A stretch of DNA of 64,000 nucleotides, from assembly GCA_963761435.1 (NCBI GenBank), contig CAVXHJ010000001.1, positions 124,001 to 188,000 on the forward strand, given 5' to 3'. The position numbers and the translations under genes are program-made. Below, one piece after another: positions 48,001 through 56,040 of the stretch. How positions within the stretch are numbered: the first letter of the stretch is position 1; every line of letters begins with the position of its first letter. The DNA comes from Roseiarcus sp963761435. GTDB taxonomy: Bacteria; Pseudomonadota; Alphaproteobacteria; Rhizobiales; Beijerinckiaceae. The notes under the pieces are model-generated. The model saw only the letters and a list, made by a program, of their open reading frames with translations. It was not told the DNA's origin and ran no database searches.

Positions 48001-48163
48001 CGCCCGGGTAGGTCGTCGTGATGGTGATCGTGGTGTTCGAGGTCTCCGGGAACTGCCGCACCTGCAGTCGCAGCGCGGCCATGCCGCCGATCAGGAGAAT
48101 GAGGAGGCTGACCACGCTCGCCAGCACCGGCCGGCGGATGAAGAGATCGGTGAAGGCGTTCAT
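45059..48163 (-). CDS. RND efflux transporter, inner-membrane permease subunit
   Basis: 1034 aa, 12 membrane helices, HAE1-like family. MNAFTDLFIRRPVLASVVSLLILLIGG at the start, and in helix 4 the proton-relay pair LGIGLVVDDAIVVVENIHRHIEEG with two adjacent aspartates. Exports drugs, dyes or detergents with the adaptor encoded just upstream; the outer-membrane channel is not in the window. ATG 48163 rather than an upstream in-frame start in a basic run (RRRPRRPGR). Confidence 0.95.
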   Translation of the reverse strand: MNAFTDLFIRRPVLASVVSLLILLIGGMAALRLQVRQFPETSNTTITITTTYPGAAADVIKGFITTPIEQAVASSEGIDTLVSTSQQNVSTVTLNLRLDANPDRAMADTLSKVNQVRGLLPRDALDPVVVKQTGQGFALMYLSFNSDVMTSSQITDYLTRVVQPRLQTVGGVANAQILGGQTFAMRIWLDPTRMASLGVTANDVRAALAANNFTTAAGEVKSDYTQISVNALTSLDSAKAFGQLVIAAHGDALVRLGDVSKIELGPQGVDSSSVFDGLKAVFVGIYGTPEANPLSVIDGVREIMPSIQTQLPAGLRATIAFDSTVFIRASIYEVAKTLIEAAAIVIVVIFLFLGNLRSTFIPIVTIPLSLIGVMIALMALGYSINLLTLLALVLGIGLVVDDAIVVVENIHRHIEEGMTPFDAAIRGAHEIALPIIAMTITLAAVYAPIGFVSGVTGVLFREFAFTLAGAVVVSGFIALTLSPMMCSKLLSHEKSESRFARMLDQSFLALRRAYKRRLHSTLNFRALTLLILVGVLALTGVMYASTPRELAPEEDQGILLSLIKAPQVGNLDYTTQATDTLYAQIKSVPEVSHVFTINGFPNVRSAFAGFLLSPWDQRTKSQKQVLTELGPKFLAVPQAQVQAFSPPALPGSTGGYPMQFVIRTTGDYATLADVALKMQQAARESGLFLFTDVDLKFDTPQYVFKVDADKANRIGVNMADVGTALATMLGGNYVNLFSLYGRSYQVIPQAPREFRLTPDWLTRYQLKTSNGELVPLSAVASVSDQVQPNALTSFQQLNSATLSGVPFPGRTLGEALDFLKAKSAEIFPEGYSYDFQGDSRQFEQEGNALVYVFIFALIVIYLVLAAQYESFRDPLIILIALPTALFGALLPLNIGGFLGFASINIYSQIGLVTLIGLISKHGILMVDFANRLQETGGHTRRSAIEEAAAVRLRPILMTTGAMVVGMIPLILASGAGARSRFAIGITIFAGMAIGTLFTLFVTPAVYTFLARDHAAQMARERALGHLAKEEAEAL

Positions 48164-48173
48164 GCGGGCGCGA

Positions 48174-49497
48174 TCACGGCCGGGGCGTCTCGGCCGGCGC
48201 CGGCAGCGCGGCCGTTTCGTCGACAATGACTGGCGTATAGGCCTGGAGCTTGATCTGGCCGGCAGTCACCACGCGCTCGCCCGCCCTCACCCCGTCCACG
48301 ATCGCAACCCTCTCGCCGCGCGCCGGGCCGACGCGCACGAAGCGCCGCTCGACGATGAGGCCGCTCGCGCCTTCGCTTACGCCGCCTTGCTCGCGCGCAT
48401 GCGGCGCCGCCGTGACGACAAAGACATTGTCGCCATAGAGACTATAGACGATCGCGGTGCGCGGGAGCGTCAGCGTGTCCGCGGGCTCGCCGGTGGCGAC
48501 CGTGAGATTGGCGAACATGCCTGGCAGAAGCTTGCGGTCGGGGTTGGCGAAGGTCGCACGCGCGGTGACGTTGCGCGAATCGGCGCTGACCCGCGCGTCG
48601 ATCGCCTCGATCTTGCCCTCGAAACTGCGGCCGGGGAAGGAGTTCCACCGTCATGCTGACCGCCTGACCGGTCGCGAGCGAGCTAAGCGCCTCCTCGGGC
48701 ACGGGAAAGTCGGCGTAGATCGGGTCGAGCTGCTGCAGCGTGACAAGGCTCGTCCCCACTGCGACATATTGCCCGAGATCGACGTTGCGCAGGCCGAGCC
48801 TGCCGGCGAACGGGGCCCTGATCGCCTTCTGGGCGATCACGGCGCGCGTCCGCTCGACGGTCGCTGCCGCCGAGTCGCGGGTCGCGAGCGCCGTATCGAC
48901 GGTCGATTGGGGTGTGTTGCCCTGAACGACGAGCGTCTTCTGGCGCGCCAGCGTGGAATCGGCGTTCTTGAGCTGCGCGAGGCCGTTGGCGAGGTCCGCC
49001 TGCTCGACCGAGTCGTCGATGTTGATGAGCAATGCGCCGGCATCGACATCGTCGCCCGAATTAAAATGGATCGCCGTGACGTCGCCGGCCGCTTGCGGCG
49101 CGATCGCGACGCCCTGGGTCGCGCGCAACGTGCCGATCGCGGTCAGTTCGGGGCGCCATTTTTCGACCCGCGCCGCCTCGGCCGTGACGGTGGTCGGCTT
49201 TGGCGCGAACGCGGCGGTGATGAAGCCCTTGACCATCACCGGCTTGATGACGAACTGGAAATAGGCGAGCCCGCCGGTCAGCGCGGCGAGGAGCGCCAGC
49301 ACGACCACGAACACGACCGGGCGCTTGGCCCCGAGCGGCAGCAGTCGAATGATAAGGAGAAGCGCGAATACGGCTGCGGCCGCGCCGAAGGCAAGCGGGG
49401 GGAATGGCGCGCGAATAAGCCCGAGCTGCGCCGCCACGCCGGCCGCGGCGAGCGCGAGCGCAAGCAGAAACAACAGCCAGTTGATAAACCGCCTCAT
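48174..49497 (-). CDS. RND efflux adaptor, HlyD/MFP family (frameshifted in this sequence)
   Basis: About 440 aa. Contains the barrel-sandwich and hairpin typical of adaptors (AAGDVTAIHFNSGDDVDAGALLINIDDSVEQADLANG; KAIRAPFAGRLGLRNVDLGQYV). The N-terminal 75 residues have three hydrophobic segments instead of the usual one, an unusual extension. The frame breaks at 48640-48645; removing one base gives TVESFPGRSFEGKIE and continues normally to FANLTVATGEP. Upstream partner of the RND permease, 10 bases apart. Confidence 0.88.
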
Positions 49498-49677
49498 CGG
49501 TCTCCTTAAGTTCGGGCAGGACCCCGCCGGCCTTTTGCAACATTTCGCCAGAGATTGAAATGAGCCGCCCGCCGGCTTGCGTCTCGGCCCCGCCGCGCCC
49601 CCTCGCCAGCGCCCGCCCGCGCCTTTATGGTTGGAAAGCGGCCGCAAAGGGGCGGCCTGATTCGGGAGAAAGACACC

Positions 49678-49923
49678 ATGATCAAGACGCTTGCGCTCTT
49701 CGCGCTCGCCTTCGGCATCGCCGGCGCGCCCGCGCTCGCTTACGCCGATGACGCCTGCATGACCCAGGCGATGGACAAGAAACTGGCCGGCGCCGCCAAG
49801 ACCAGCTTCATGACGAAATGCGAAAGGACGTCTTGCGAGGGCCAGGCCAAGGACAAGAGCCTGCATGGCGCGGCGATGACCTCGTTCGTCAAGAAGTGCA
49901 CCAAGGACGCCATGACCATGTGA
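49678..49923 (+). CDS. Small secreted protein with two PsiF-type repeats
   Basis: 81 aa. Signal peptide MIKTLALFALAFGIAGAPALAYA. The mature part has two similar units, CMTQAMDKKLAGAAKTSFMTKCE and CEGQAKDKSLHGAAMTSFVKKCT, each with paired cysteines and a (L)xGAAxTSFxxKC core, as in PsiF. Function unknown. ATG 49678 after GGGAGAAAG. Confidence 0.75.
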   Translation: MIKTLALFALAFGIAGAPALAYADDACMTQAMDKKLAGAAKTSFMTKCERTSCEGQAKDKSLHGAAMTSFVKKCTKDAMTM

Positions 49924-49930
49924 GCCGAGA

Positions 49931-49951
49931 GACTGGCGCCCGCCGCCAGTC
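49931..49951 (+). terminator. Hairpin after the small secreted-protein gene
   Basis: GACTGGCG pairs perfectly with CGCCAGTC around CCCGC, seven bases after the stop codon; GAGCC and GGCTC extend it as an outer pair. No T run. Confidence 0.45.
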
Positions 49952-50087
49952 CGGCGGAAGGCTCTCGTAGACTGCTTCCCGGTCGCCGCCTTGCGGCGGG
50001 CGGAGCGGCGGGGTTTCGCGCCGCGATTGCTAACGTTGGAAAGTTCGGCGAGGCTTGAGTGAATTCGCCGTCACCCGGAGCCGCGCG

Positions 50088-51284
50088 ATGAAATGGCGCT
50101 TCGCCCTCTGCCTTCTATTGGGCTTCGCCGCCCCGGCTCATCCTGCGCGCGCCGCCGACAGCTTCACGATCGGCGTCATGAATGACCAGTCCGGCCCCTA
50201 TGCCGATCTTGCCGGGCCGGGCTCGGTCGAAATGGCGCGGATGGCGATCGCGGATTTCGGCGGGTCAGTGCTCGGCAAGCCGATCGAGCTTCTCGTCGCC
50301 GATCACCAGAACAAGGTCGACGTCGGCCTCGCCGTCGCCCGCCAATGGTACGACGAGCGCGGGGTCAGGGCGATCTTCGACATCACCAATTCGGGCGTGG
50401 CGCTGGCGATCCAGGATCTCGCCAAGGCGCGCGACCGGATCGTCATCTTCGACTCGGCCTCGTCGTCCGACCTCACCGCCAAGGCATGCTCGCCGAACGG
50501 GGTCCAGTGGAACGCCGACAATTGGTCGAACGGGGTCGCGCTGATGCGTCTCCTGATCAAACAGGGACTCGACAGTTTCTTCTTCATCACCGCCGACTAC
50601 GCCTTCGGCGCCTCGCTCGAGGCGGATGCGCGCGACGCCATCGCCAAGGCCGGCGGAACCGTGCTTGGCGCCGTGCGCTCGCCGCTCAACACCGCCGATT
50701 TCAGCTCATTTCTGATCGCGGCCCAGGCGTCGAAGGCCAAGGTCGTGGTGTTCGCGATCACCGGCGCCGATCTCTCCAATGCGCTCAAGCAGGCCAACGA
50801 GTTCAATCTCGCGCCGGCGCAATATCTGGCGACGCCGATCACCTATCTGAGCGACGTCAACGCGCTTGGCCTCGACGTCGCGCACGGCCTCACGTTCATG
50901 CAATCCTGGTACTGGGACCTGAACGATGAGACCCGCGCCTTCGCCAAGCGCTTCTACGCCAGGCGCGGGCGGATGCCCAACGACAACCAGGTCGCGCTCT
51001 ATTCCTCGATGCGCCACTATCTCGAAGCGGTCGCCAGGGCCGGGACCGACGACTCCGGCGCGGTGATGAAGGCGATGCGGGCGGCGCCGATCGACGACGT
51101 CTTCACCGCCAACGGGACGGTGCGCGCCGACGGCCGGGTGCTCTACGACCGCTATCTCATGAAGGTGAAGACGCCGTCGGAATCCAAAGGCCCTTGGGAC
51201 TACCTTGCGGTCCTCGCCAAGATTCCGGCGGCTGACGCTTTCCGTCCGCCCGGCGCGGGCGGCTGCGCGCTCGCGGGGCCTTGA
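50088..51284 (+). CDS. ABC transporter substrate-binding protein, LivK-like
   Basis: 398 aa periplasmic type I binding protein (Peripla_BP_6). Signal peptide MKWRFALCLLLGFAAPAHPARA. The start of the mature protein, FTIGVMNDQSGPYADLAGPGSVEMARMAI, and NVSGVALAIQ-like text (ITNSGVALAIQDLAKARDRIVIF) fit the branched-chain amino-acid and related group. No permease or ATPase gene is near, so it is an orphan, possibly a sensor or a partner of a transporter elsewhere. ATG 50088. Confidence 0.9.
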   Translation: MKWRFALCLLLGFAAPAHPARAADSFTIGVMNDQSGPYADLAGPGSVEMARMAIADFGGSVLGKPIELLVADHQNKVDVGLAVARQWYDERGVRAIFDITNSGVALAIQDLAKARDRIVIFDSASSSDLTAKACSPNGVQWNADNWSNGVALMRLLIKQGLDSFFFITADYAFGASLEADARDAIAKAGGTVLGAVRSPLNTADFSSFLIAAQASKAKVVVFAITGADLSNALKQANEFNLAPAQYLATPITYLSDVNALGLDVAHGLTFMQSWYWDLNDETRAFAKRFYARRGRMPNDNQVALYSSMRHYLEAVARAGTDDSGAVMKAMRAAPIDDVFTANGTVRADGRVLYDRYLMKVKTPSESKGPWDYLAVLAKIPAADAFRPPGAGGCALAGP

Positions 51285-51346
51285 ATGTTCCGCCTGCTGG
51301 ATTTGGACGGATCTCCATGACGAGGGGCGATGAGGATGTTTGCACA

Positions 51347-52132
51347 ATGACTGCGCGTGTCGACCGGCGCGGCGTCCTGGCGGGAATTGCGGTTCTGCTG
51401 GGCGGCTGCGCGACCCGGGGCGGGGTTCCGTTCGGGTCCGGCTTCTACCCATTCCAGAATGCGGCCGCCTATGGCGCGATCAATGACCATGGGCATGAGA
51501 TTCCCGCGCTCGATCTCACCCGGATCGATCCGGGCCTGCTCCGCCAGCAGGTCGCGTTTTCCGGCCCGTACCGGCCGGGGACGATCGTCGTCAACATCGG
51601 CGAACGGCGCCTCTATCTCGTTCAGCCGGGCGGTACCGCAATGCGCTACGCGGTCGGCGTCGGCCGCGAGGAAGCGCTCAATTTTCGCGGTTCGGCCGTC
51701 ATCGCCAGAAAGGCCGAATGGCCGCACTGGACGCCGACCGCGGACATGATCCGGCGGATGCCGATCTATGCGCACTACGCCAGCGGATTGCCGGGCGGCA
51801 TCGACAATCCGCTCGGCGCGCGCGCTCTCTATCTCTATCGCGGCAATCAGGACACCGACTTCCGCCTGCACGGAACCATTGAACCGGAGACGATCGGCAC
51901 CAAGGTGTCGAGCGGCTGCATCCGCCTCTTCAACCACGACATCATCGATCTCTACAACCGCGTCCCGGTCGGAACGCCGGTGATTGTGCTGCAGGAGGGG
52001 GAGCAGATGCGCGCCGACGCCGGGGCGGGCGGGTATGGCTATTACGATCCGTATGGACCCGGGCCGGCCGGACCCTACGGAGACCCGCCCGGCGCCTATC
52101 CCGGCCCCTACGGAGGGCCGCCAGCGTGGTGA
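51347..52132 (+). CDS. L,D-transpeptidase (YkuD) lipoprotein
   Basis: 261 aa. Forms 3-3 cross-links or anchors proteins in peptidoglycan. Catalytic segment FRLHGTIEPETIGTKVSSGCIRLFNHD includes the His and the nucleophile Cys in SSGCIRL. The N-terminus MTARVDRRGVLAGIAVLLGGC is a lipoprotein signal with a twin-arginine look (RRGVLAG). The last 40 residues are a Gly/Pro/Tyr tail. ATG 51347 fits best; ATG 51317 is also in frame. Confidence 0.9.
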   Translation: MTARVDRRGVLAGIAVLLGGCATRGGVPFGSGFYPFQNAAAYGAINDHGHEIPALDLTRIDPGLLRQQVAFSGPYRPGTIVVNIGERRLYLVQPGGTAMRYAVGVGREEALNFRGSAVIARKAEWPHWTPTADMIRRMPIYAHYASGLPGGIDNPLGARALYLYRGNQDTDFRLHGTIEPETIGTKVSSGCIRLFNHDIIDLYNRVPVGTPVIVLQEGEQMRADAGAGGYGYYDPYGPGPAGPYGDPPGAYPGPYGGPPAW

Positions 52133-52224
52133 CGCGGCCTTGGGCCGCCTAGGCGGCGCCCAATGAGCCTTGTCCTCGACATCGAACAGAATTTGCCGCC
52201 GCCGCTCATCGTGGGCTTGAGCGC

Positions 52225-52641
52225 TTCAATAAGCGTCCCGCTCCAAGATCAGCGGGTGCTTGCGGGGCGCGGACGTGAGCAGACCGCCGCCCGCCAAACC
52301 TTCTCGAACATTGTGGCTCTTATGGCGTTATCTGTTGGTCGACCGGTTTGCTGTTCGTTCGTCGAACCCGTGCCGTCATGGCCGGGCTTGTCCCGGCCAT
52401 CCACGCCGGGCCGCCGCAAGAACGAGTTCCGCCTCGGCGCGACCGGCAGGAAGGCGGACGGTCGCAAGGCTTTTCGCGCTTGCCTGCGTCGATGCGCTGG
52501 GCCTTCGTGGATGGCCGGGACAAGCCCGGCCATGACGCCTTGATGGCGCCGTCCGCCACCTCCGCCATGCTCCCGATTCCTTCGCCCACAACAGCCAACG
52601 CGATAAGAGCGAACATTGTCTTTCTGAAAATCGAAAGTCAT
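52225..52641 (-). pseudogene. Small 36-codon ORF split by the MITE
   Basis: Reading leftward from ATG 52641 (with AAGGGG ribosome site) gives MTFDFQKDNV, then the MITE interrupts. Deleting the element and one target copy continues the frame as REGLAGGGLLTSAPRKH to a TGA at 52225. The uninterrupted ORF would be 36 codons. I do not recognise the peptide; the evidence is only frame continuity and a good ribosome site. Confidence 0.4.
52315..52611. mobile_element. Miniature inverted-repeat element (MITE), copy 2
   Basis: Ends GGCTCTTATGGCGTT and AACGCGATAAGAGCG, flanked by the 8-bp direct repeat AACATTGT (52307-52314 and 52612-52619). The interior carries the same inverted pair of GGCCGGGCTTGTCCCGGCC units as the copy at 24729-25076 and lies in the opposite orientation. 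No transposase; ORFs here are spurious. The left end is less well preserved than the right. Confidence 0.85.
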
Positions 52642-52905
52642 GCTATTGTCCCCTTCATGCGAATGAGAAGCCGGGAACGCGGAAGCGGAATTATGGGGGT
52701 GCGTCAGAGCGATCGCTTCCACCCTTCGGCGCGCATAAGAAAAAAGCCCCCAGGGGGTCGGCGCAAGCTCTTGAATACGCTCATTTCGGCGAAGAGAATC
52801 CAAGAAAATCCAAGCCTTTTCCTTTGATGGTTTTGGCTCGGCCTTTGCTGGATTTTGCTGGATTTGGCTAAATTTGGATTCGGCTTGCGGAAGAGAGAAG
52901 AGACG
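52620..52905 (-). repeat. Intergenic stretch with degenerate CAGCAAAG-type repeats
   Basis: On the minus strand, 52815-52870 carries AATCCAGCAAAATCCAGCAAAGG and related units, followed by text (AAAAGGCTTGGATTTTCTTGG) like that next to the other MITE. Apart from the split ORF I see no gene between 52133 and 52905. The repeat reaches to within about 35 bases of the MFS start. Confidence 0.5.
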
Positions 52906-54207
52906 ATGGCGGCGATCCAGGGAGTGGCGGAGGCAGGCGCGGAGCGCGGGGGCATGGGCAAGATCCTGCTCGCGAGCCTCATCGGCACGACCATCGAATT
53001 CTACGACTTCTACATTTTCGGCACTGCCGCCGCGCTGGTCTTCGGGCCGATGTTCTTCCCGAAGTCCGCGCCGGAGACTCAGGCGCTCAACGCCTATCTC
53101 ACCTTCGGCATCGCCTTTCTCGCGCGGCCCGTCGGCGCATTCCTGTTCGGGCATTTCGGCGACCGGGTCGGCCGCAAGTCGGCGCTCGTCGCGACCATGC
53201 TGATGATGGGCCTTGCGACAACCCTGATCGGGGCGCTTCCGGGATACGCGAGCGCGGGCGTGATCGCGCCCTGGCTGCTCGCCGCGTTGCGCTTCCTTCA
53301 GGGCGTGGGGCTTGGCGGCGAGTGGGGCGGGGCGGCGCTGATCGCGACCGAGAACGCGCCCGAGGGGCGGCGCGCCTGGTACGGCATGTTCCCCCAGCTC
53401 GGCCCGCCGGTCGGCTTCTTCATCGCGACCAGCCTTTTTCTCGCGCTGCTTCTCGGATTTGGCGAGGCCGCCTTCGTCGACTGGGCCTGGCGCGTGCCGT
53501 TCCTCGCGAGCGCGGTCCTGGTCGCGATCGGCCTCTACGTGCGCGTCGCGCTCGAGGAGACGCCGGCGTTCAAGGCGGCGATGGCGCTCGACAAGCGGAT
53601 CGCCGTCCCGCTCAGGGCGGTGCTGCGCGACCACTGGCGGCCGCTGATCCAGGGCTCGCTCGCGATCGTCGTCTGCTATGCGCTGTTCTACATCGCAACC
53701 GTCTACATGCTGGGTTACGGGGTAAGATCGCTCGGCATTGCGCGGATAAGCCTGCTTGAGATGCTGTGTGTGGCGGTCGTGTTCATGGCGGTGGCGACGC
53801 CCGTCTCGGCGGCGCTCGCCGATCGGTTCGGCCGCCGTCCGGTGCTGCTCGCTTCCGCCGTCGTCGCCGGCGCGGTCGGCCTCATGATGCCGTCGCTGCT
53901 CGCGCAAGGAACCGGCGGCGTGCTCGTCTTCCTCTGCGCGGCGCTTGGCGTCATGGGCCTGACCTTCGCTCCGCTCGGGGCGTTGCTGCCGGAACTGTTC
54001 CCGACCGAACTGCGCTACACGGGCGCGGCGAGCGCCTATAATCTGGGGGGCATCCTCGGCGCGTCGCTCGCGCCGTCGCTGGCGCAAGTGCTCGAGGCGG
54101 CGGGCGGCATCGCCTGGGTCGGATACTATATCGCCGCCGCCGCTCTGATCAGCTTCCTCGCCATCTTGAGCATGCGCGAGACCCGCGACGACCGCACGGG
54201 CGGCTGA
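52906..54207 (+). CDS. MFS transporter, metabolite:H+ symporter (MHS) family
   Basis: 433 aa, 12 membrane helices. ASLIGTTIEFYDFYIFGTAAALVFGPMFFP and LARPVGAFLFGHFGDRVGRKSALVATMLMMG are the MHS subfamily signature; RFLQGVGLGGEWGGAALIATENAP is its helix 4-5 region. Relatives carry shikimate, alpha-ketoglutarate, proline or similar. Start ATG 52906 after GAGAAGAGACG; the frame upstream lies in repeat DNA. Confidence 0.92.
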   Translation: MAAIQGVAEAGAERGGMGKILLASLIGTTIEFYDFYIFGTAAALVFGPMFFPKSAPETQALNAYLTFGIAFLARPVGAFLFGHFGDRVGRKSALVATMLMMGLATTLIGALPGYASAGVIAPWLLAALRFLQGVGLGGEWGGAALIATENAPEGRRAWYGMFPQLGPPVGFFIATSLFLALLLGFGEAAFVDWAWRVPFLASAVLVAIGLYVRVALEETPAFKAAMALDKRIAVPLRAVLRDHWRPLIQGSLAIVVCYALFYIATVYMLGYGVRSLGIARISLLEMLCVAVVFMAVATPVSAALADRFGRRPVLLASAVVAGAVGLMMPSLLAQGTGGVLVFLCAALGVMGLTFAPLGALLPELFPTELRYTGAASAYNLGGILGASLAPSLAQVLEAAGGIAWVGYYIAAAALISFLAILSMRETRDDRTGG

Positions 54208-54298
54208 GCTTCGACCGGCGCGCCCACGCTTGTCTTCGGGGAGGCGATTTGTTAGACGACCGCCTTCGCTTCGCGCCCGCCGGTTTGAAGCGAAAAGT

Positions 54299-54385
54299 GC
54301 GGTCATGGCGGAACTGGTAGACGCGCTAGCTTGAGGTGCTAGTTCTTTAACCGGAGTGGAGGTTCGAGTCCTCTTGACCGCACCA
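54299..54385 (+). tRNA. tRNA-Leu (GAG anticodon)
   Basis: Class II tRNA. Acceptor GCGGTCA/TGACCGC, D-arm GGCGGAACTGGTAGACGC, anticodon loop TTGAGGT (anticodon GAG) on a GCTAGC/GCTAG stem, long variable arm, T-loop GGTTCGAGTCC, encoded CCA. Confidence 0.95.
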
Positions 54386-54450
54386 TTTGCTATCCTGGCG
54401 AACAGGAAGCAGACGCTCGCCGGATGCGCGGGCTCCTCTTCGTTCTTGGC

Positions 54451-55836
54451 TCAGGGCGCCGGCCGGATGTTCTGATTCACCCTGAACAGGTTGGCCGGGT
54501 CATACTTCTTCTTGAGCGCGGCGAGGCGATCGTAGTTCTCGCCATAGGCCGCCTTGACGCGCGACTCGCCCTCGTCGTCCATCATGAAGTTCGCATAGGC
54601 GCCGGCAAGGTTGAACGGGTGGACGGCTGCCCAGTAATCCCGCGCCCATTTCGTAATCGCAGGCGCGTTCTTCGGATCGGGATCGACGCCGAAAATGACC
54701 ATCGACCAGGCCGCATCACGGCAGCTCCAGGCCGTCGCGTCCTTTTTCGGCCGATGGACCGCGCCGTCGATCGGATAGAGGTGCATGCCTGAGAGCAGGC
54801 TCGGCAGCTTGGCGGCGTTGACGACATGCGCCTCGATCGCCGCGTCGGGCAGCGTCTTGACGAAATCGCCCTTCCAGTACCATTGCAGCCCCTTGGGCAG
54901 GAGCCCGTCGAACAGGCTCTGCAAGGCCGGGTACGGCATCGGGCCAGCCCAATCGATGATCGGCGGCGGCAGCGCCGCGCGGACCGCGTTGACGGCTTTT
55001 TCGCCCTCGGCCGCCGTCCCGTTATGAGCGAAGACCAGCGCGCACATCTTCTTCGCCCAATGCTCCTTGGGGAATGGGTCGCCGGGCGGGACGGTTTGCA
55101 GCCCAAGGAAGCTGCCGAACGCCTCGTTCGGACCGGACGCTGAAAATTCGCGGTACCAGCGCATGACCGTCGCCGCGTCCTTGAGCTCCCAGATGATCGG
55201 CCCGCCGTAGACCATGCTCGCGGGATGAGCCTTGAACAGAAAGCTCGTCACCACCCCGAAATTGCCGCCGCCGCCGCGGAGCGCCCAGAAGAGGTCGGGA
55301 TCGGCGCTCTCGCTCGCGGTGACGAACTTCCCGTCCGCGAGCACGACGTCGGCCTCGATCAGGGAGTCGACGGCGAGCCCGTATTGACGGCTGAGATACC
55401 CGTGGCCGCCGGAAAGCGTGAGGCCGGCGACGCCGGTGGTCGAGACGACGCCGAAAGGCACGGCGAGCCCGAACGCGTGGGTCGCGTGATCGACCTCGCC
55501 GGTCGTGCAGCCTCCGCCGACCCGCACCGTCTTTGCCGCTGGATCGACCCGGACGCCTTTCATCACGGAAAGATCAATGACGAGCCCGTCGTCGACGCTG
55601 CCGAACCCCGGCCCATTGTGCCCACCGCCGCGAATGGCGATCGGCAATTTGTGTTCGCGGCCGAAATTCACCGCGGCGATCACGTCGGCCGAGTCGGCGC
55701 AGCGCGCGATCAGGTGCGGCCGTTTGTCGATCATGGCGTTATAAAGCTTGCGGGCCTCGTCATATTCGGGATGACCGCGGCCGAGAACGGAGCCGCGAAG
55801 GCTCTGCGCAAAATTCGAAATGGCTTCGTTGTTCAT
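54451..55836 (-). CDS. FAD-binding oxidoreductase, berberine-bridge type
   Basis: 461 aa. PCMH FAD domain with IRGGGHNGPGFG (His is the expected covalent FAD ligand) and GVVSTTGVAGLTLSGGHGYLSRQYG. The second flavin-binding cysteine of classic enzymes is absent in that loop, so attachment would be by His only. The C-terminus YDPANLFRVNQNI is the BBE domain. Start ATG 55836 is chosen for its GAGGAG. Oxidises an unknown alcohol or sugar. Co-directional with the LuxR gene but 204 bases apart. Confidence 0.9.
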   Translation of the reverse strand: MNNEAISNFAQSLRGSVLGRGHPEYDEARKLYNAMIDKRPHLIARCADSADVIAAVNFGREHKLPIAIRGGGHNGPGFGSVDDGLVIDLSVMKGVRVDPAAKTVRVGGGCTTGEVDHATHAFGLAVPFGVVSTTGVAGLTLSGGHGYLSRQYGLAVDSLIEADVVLADGKFVTASESADPDLFWALRGGGGNFGVVTSFLFKAHPASMVYGGPIIWELKDAATVMRWYREFSASGPNEAFGSFLGLQTVPPGDPFPKEHWAKKMCALVFAHNGTAAEGEKAVNAVRAALPPPIIDWAGPMPYPALQSLFDGLLPKGLQWYWKGDFVKTLPDAAIEAHVVNAAKLPSLLSGMHLYPIDGAVHRPKKDATAWSCRDAAWSMVIFGVDPDPKNAPAITKWARDYWAAVHPFNLAGAYANFMMDDEGESRVKAAYGENYDRLAALKKKYDPANLFRVNQNIRPAP

Positions 55837-56040
55837 CTCAATCTCCTCTCGCCTGCCGGTCGCAGCGCACTCGATGCTTCGCCCCGTTGGCGAAGGATTG
55901 CGGGAAAGGCCGAGGCCGGTAAATCGTTGGATCGAATGAGCCCAGTTGACGCCCCGGCGGGCGACGACGCTGGCGGCAGTCATCAGAAATGATGAGAAGC
56001 GACCCCTAGCCGAATGGAAAGGGGCTCGGCGCTATGACTC

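Noticed and set aside
52249..54306. 685-residue minus-strand frame over the MHS transporter and the second MITE
   Set aside because: Joins repeat DNA and the antisense of a transporter; no recognisable domain. Only the small split ORF within it was kept.
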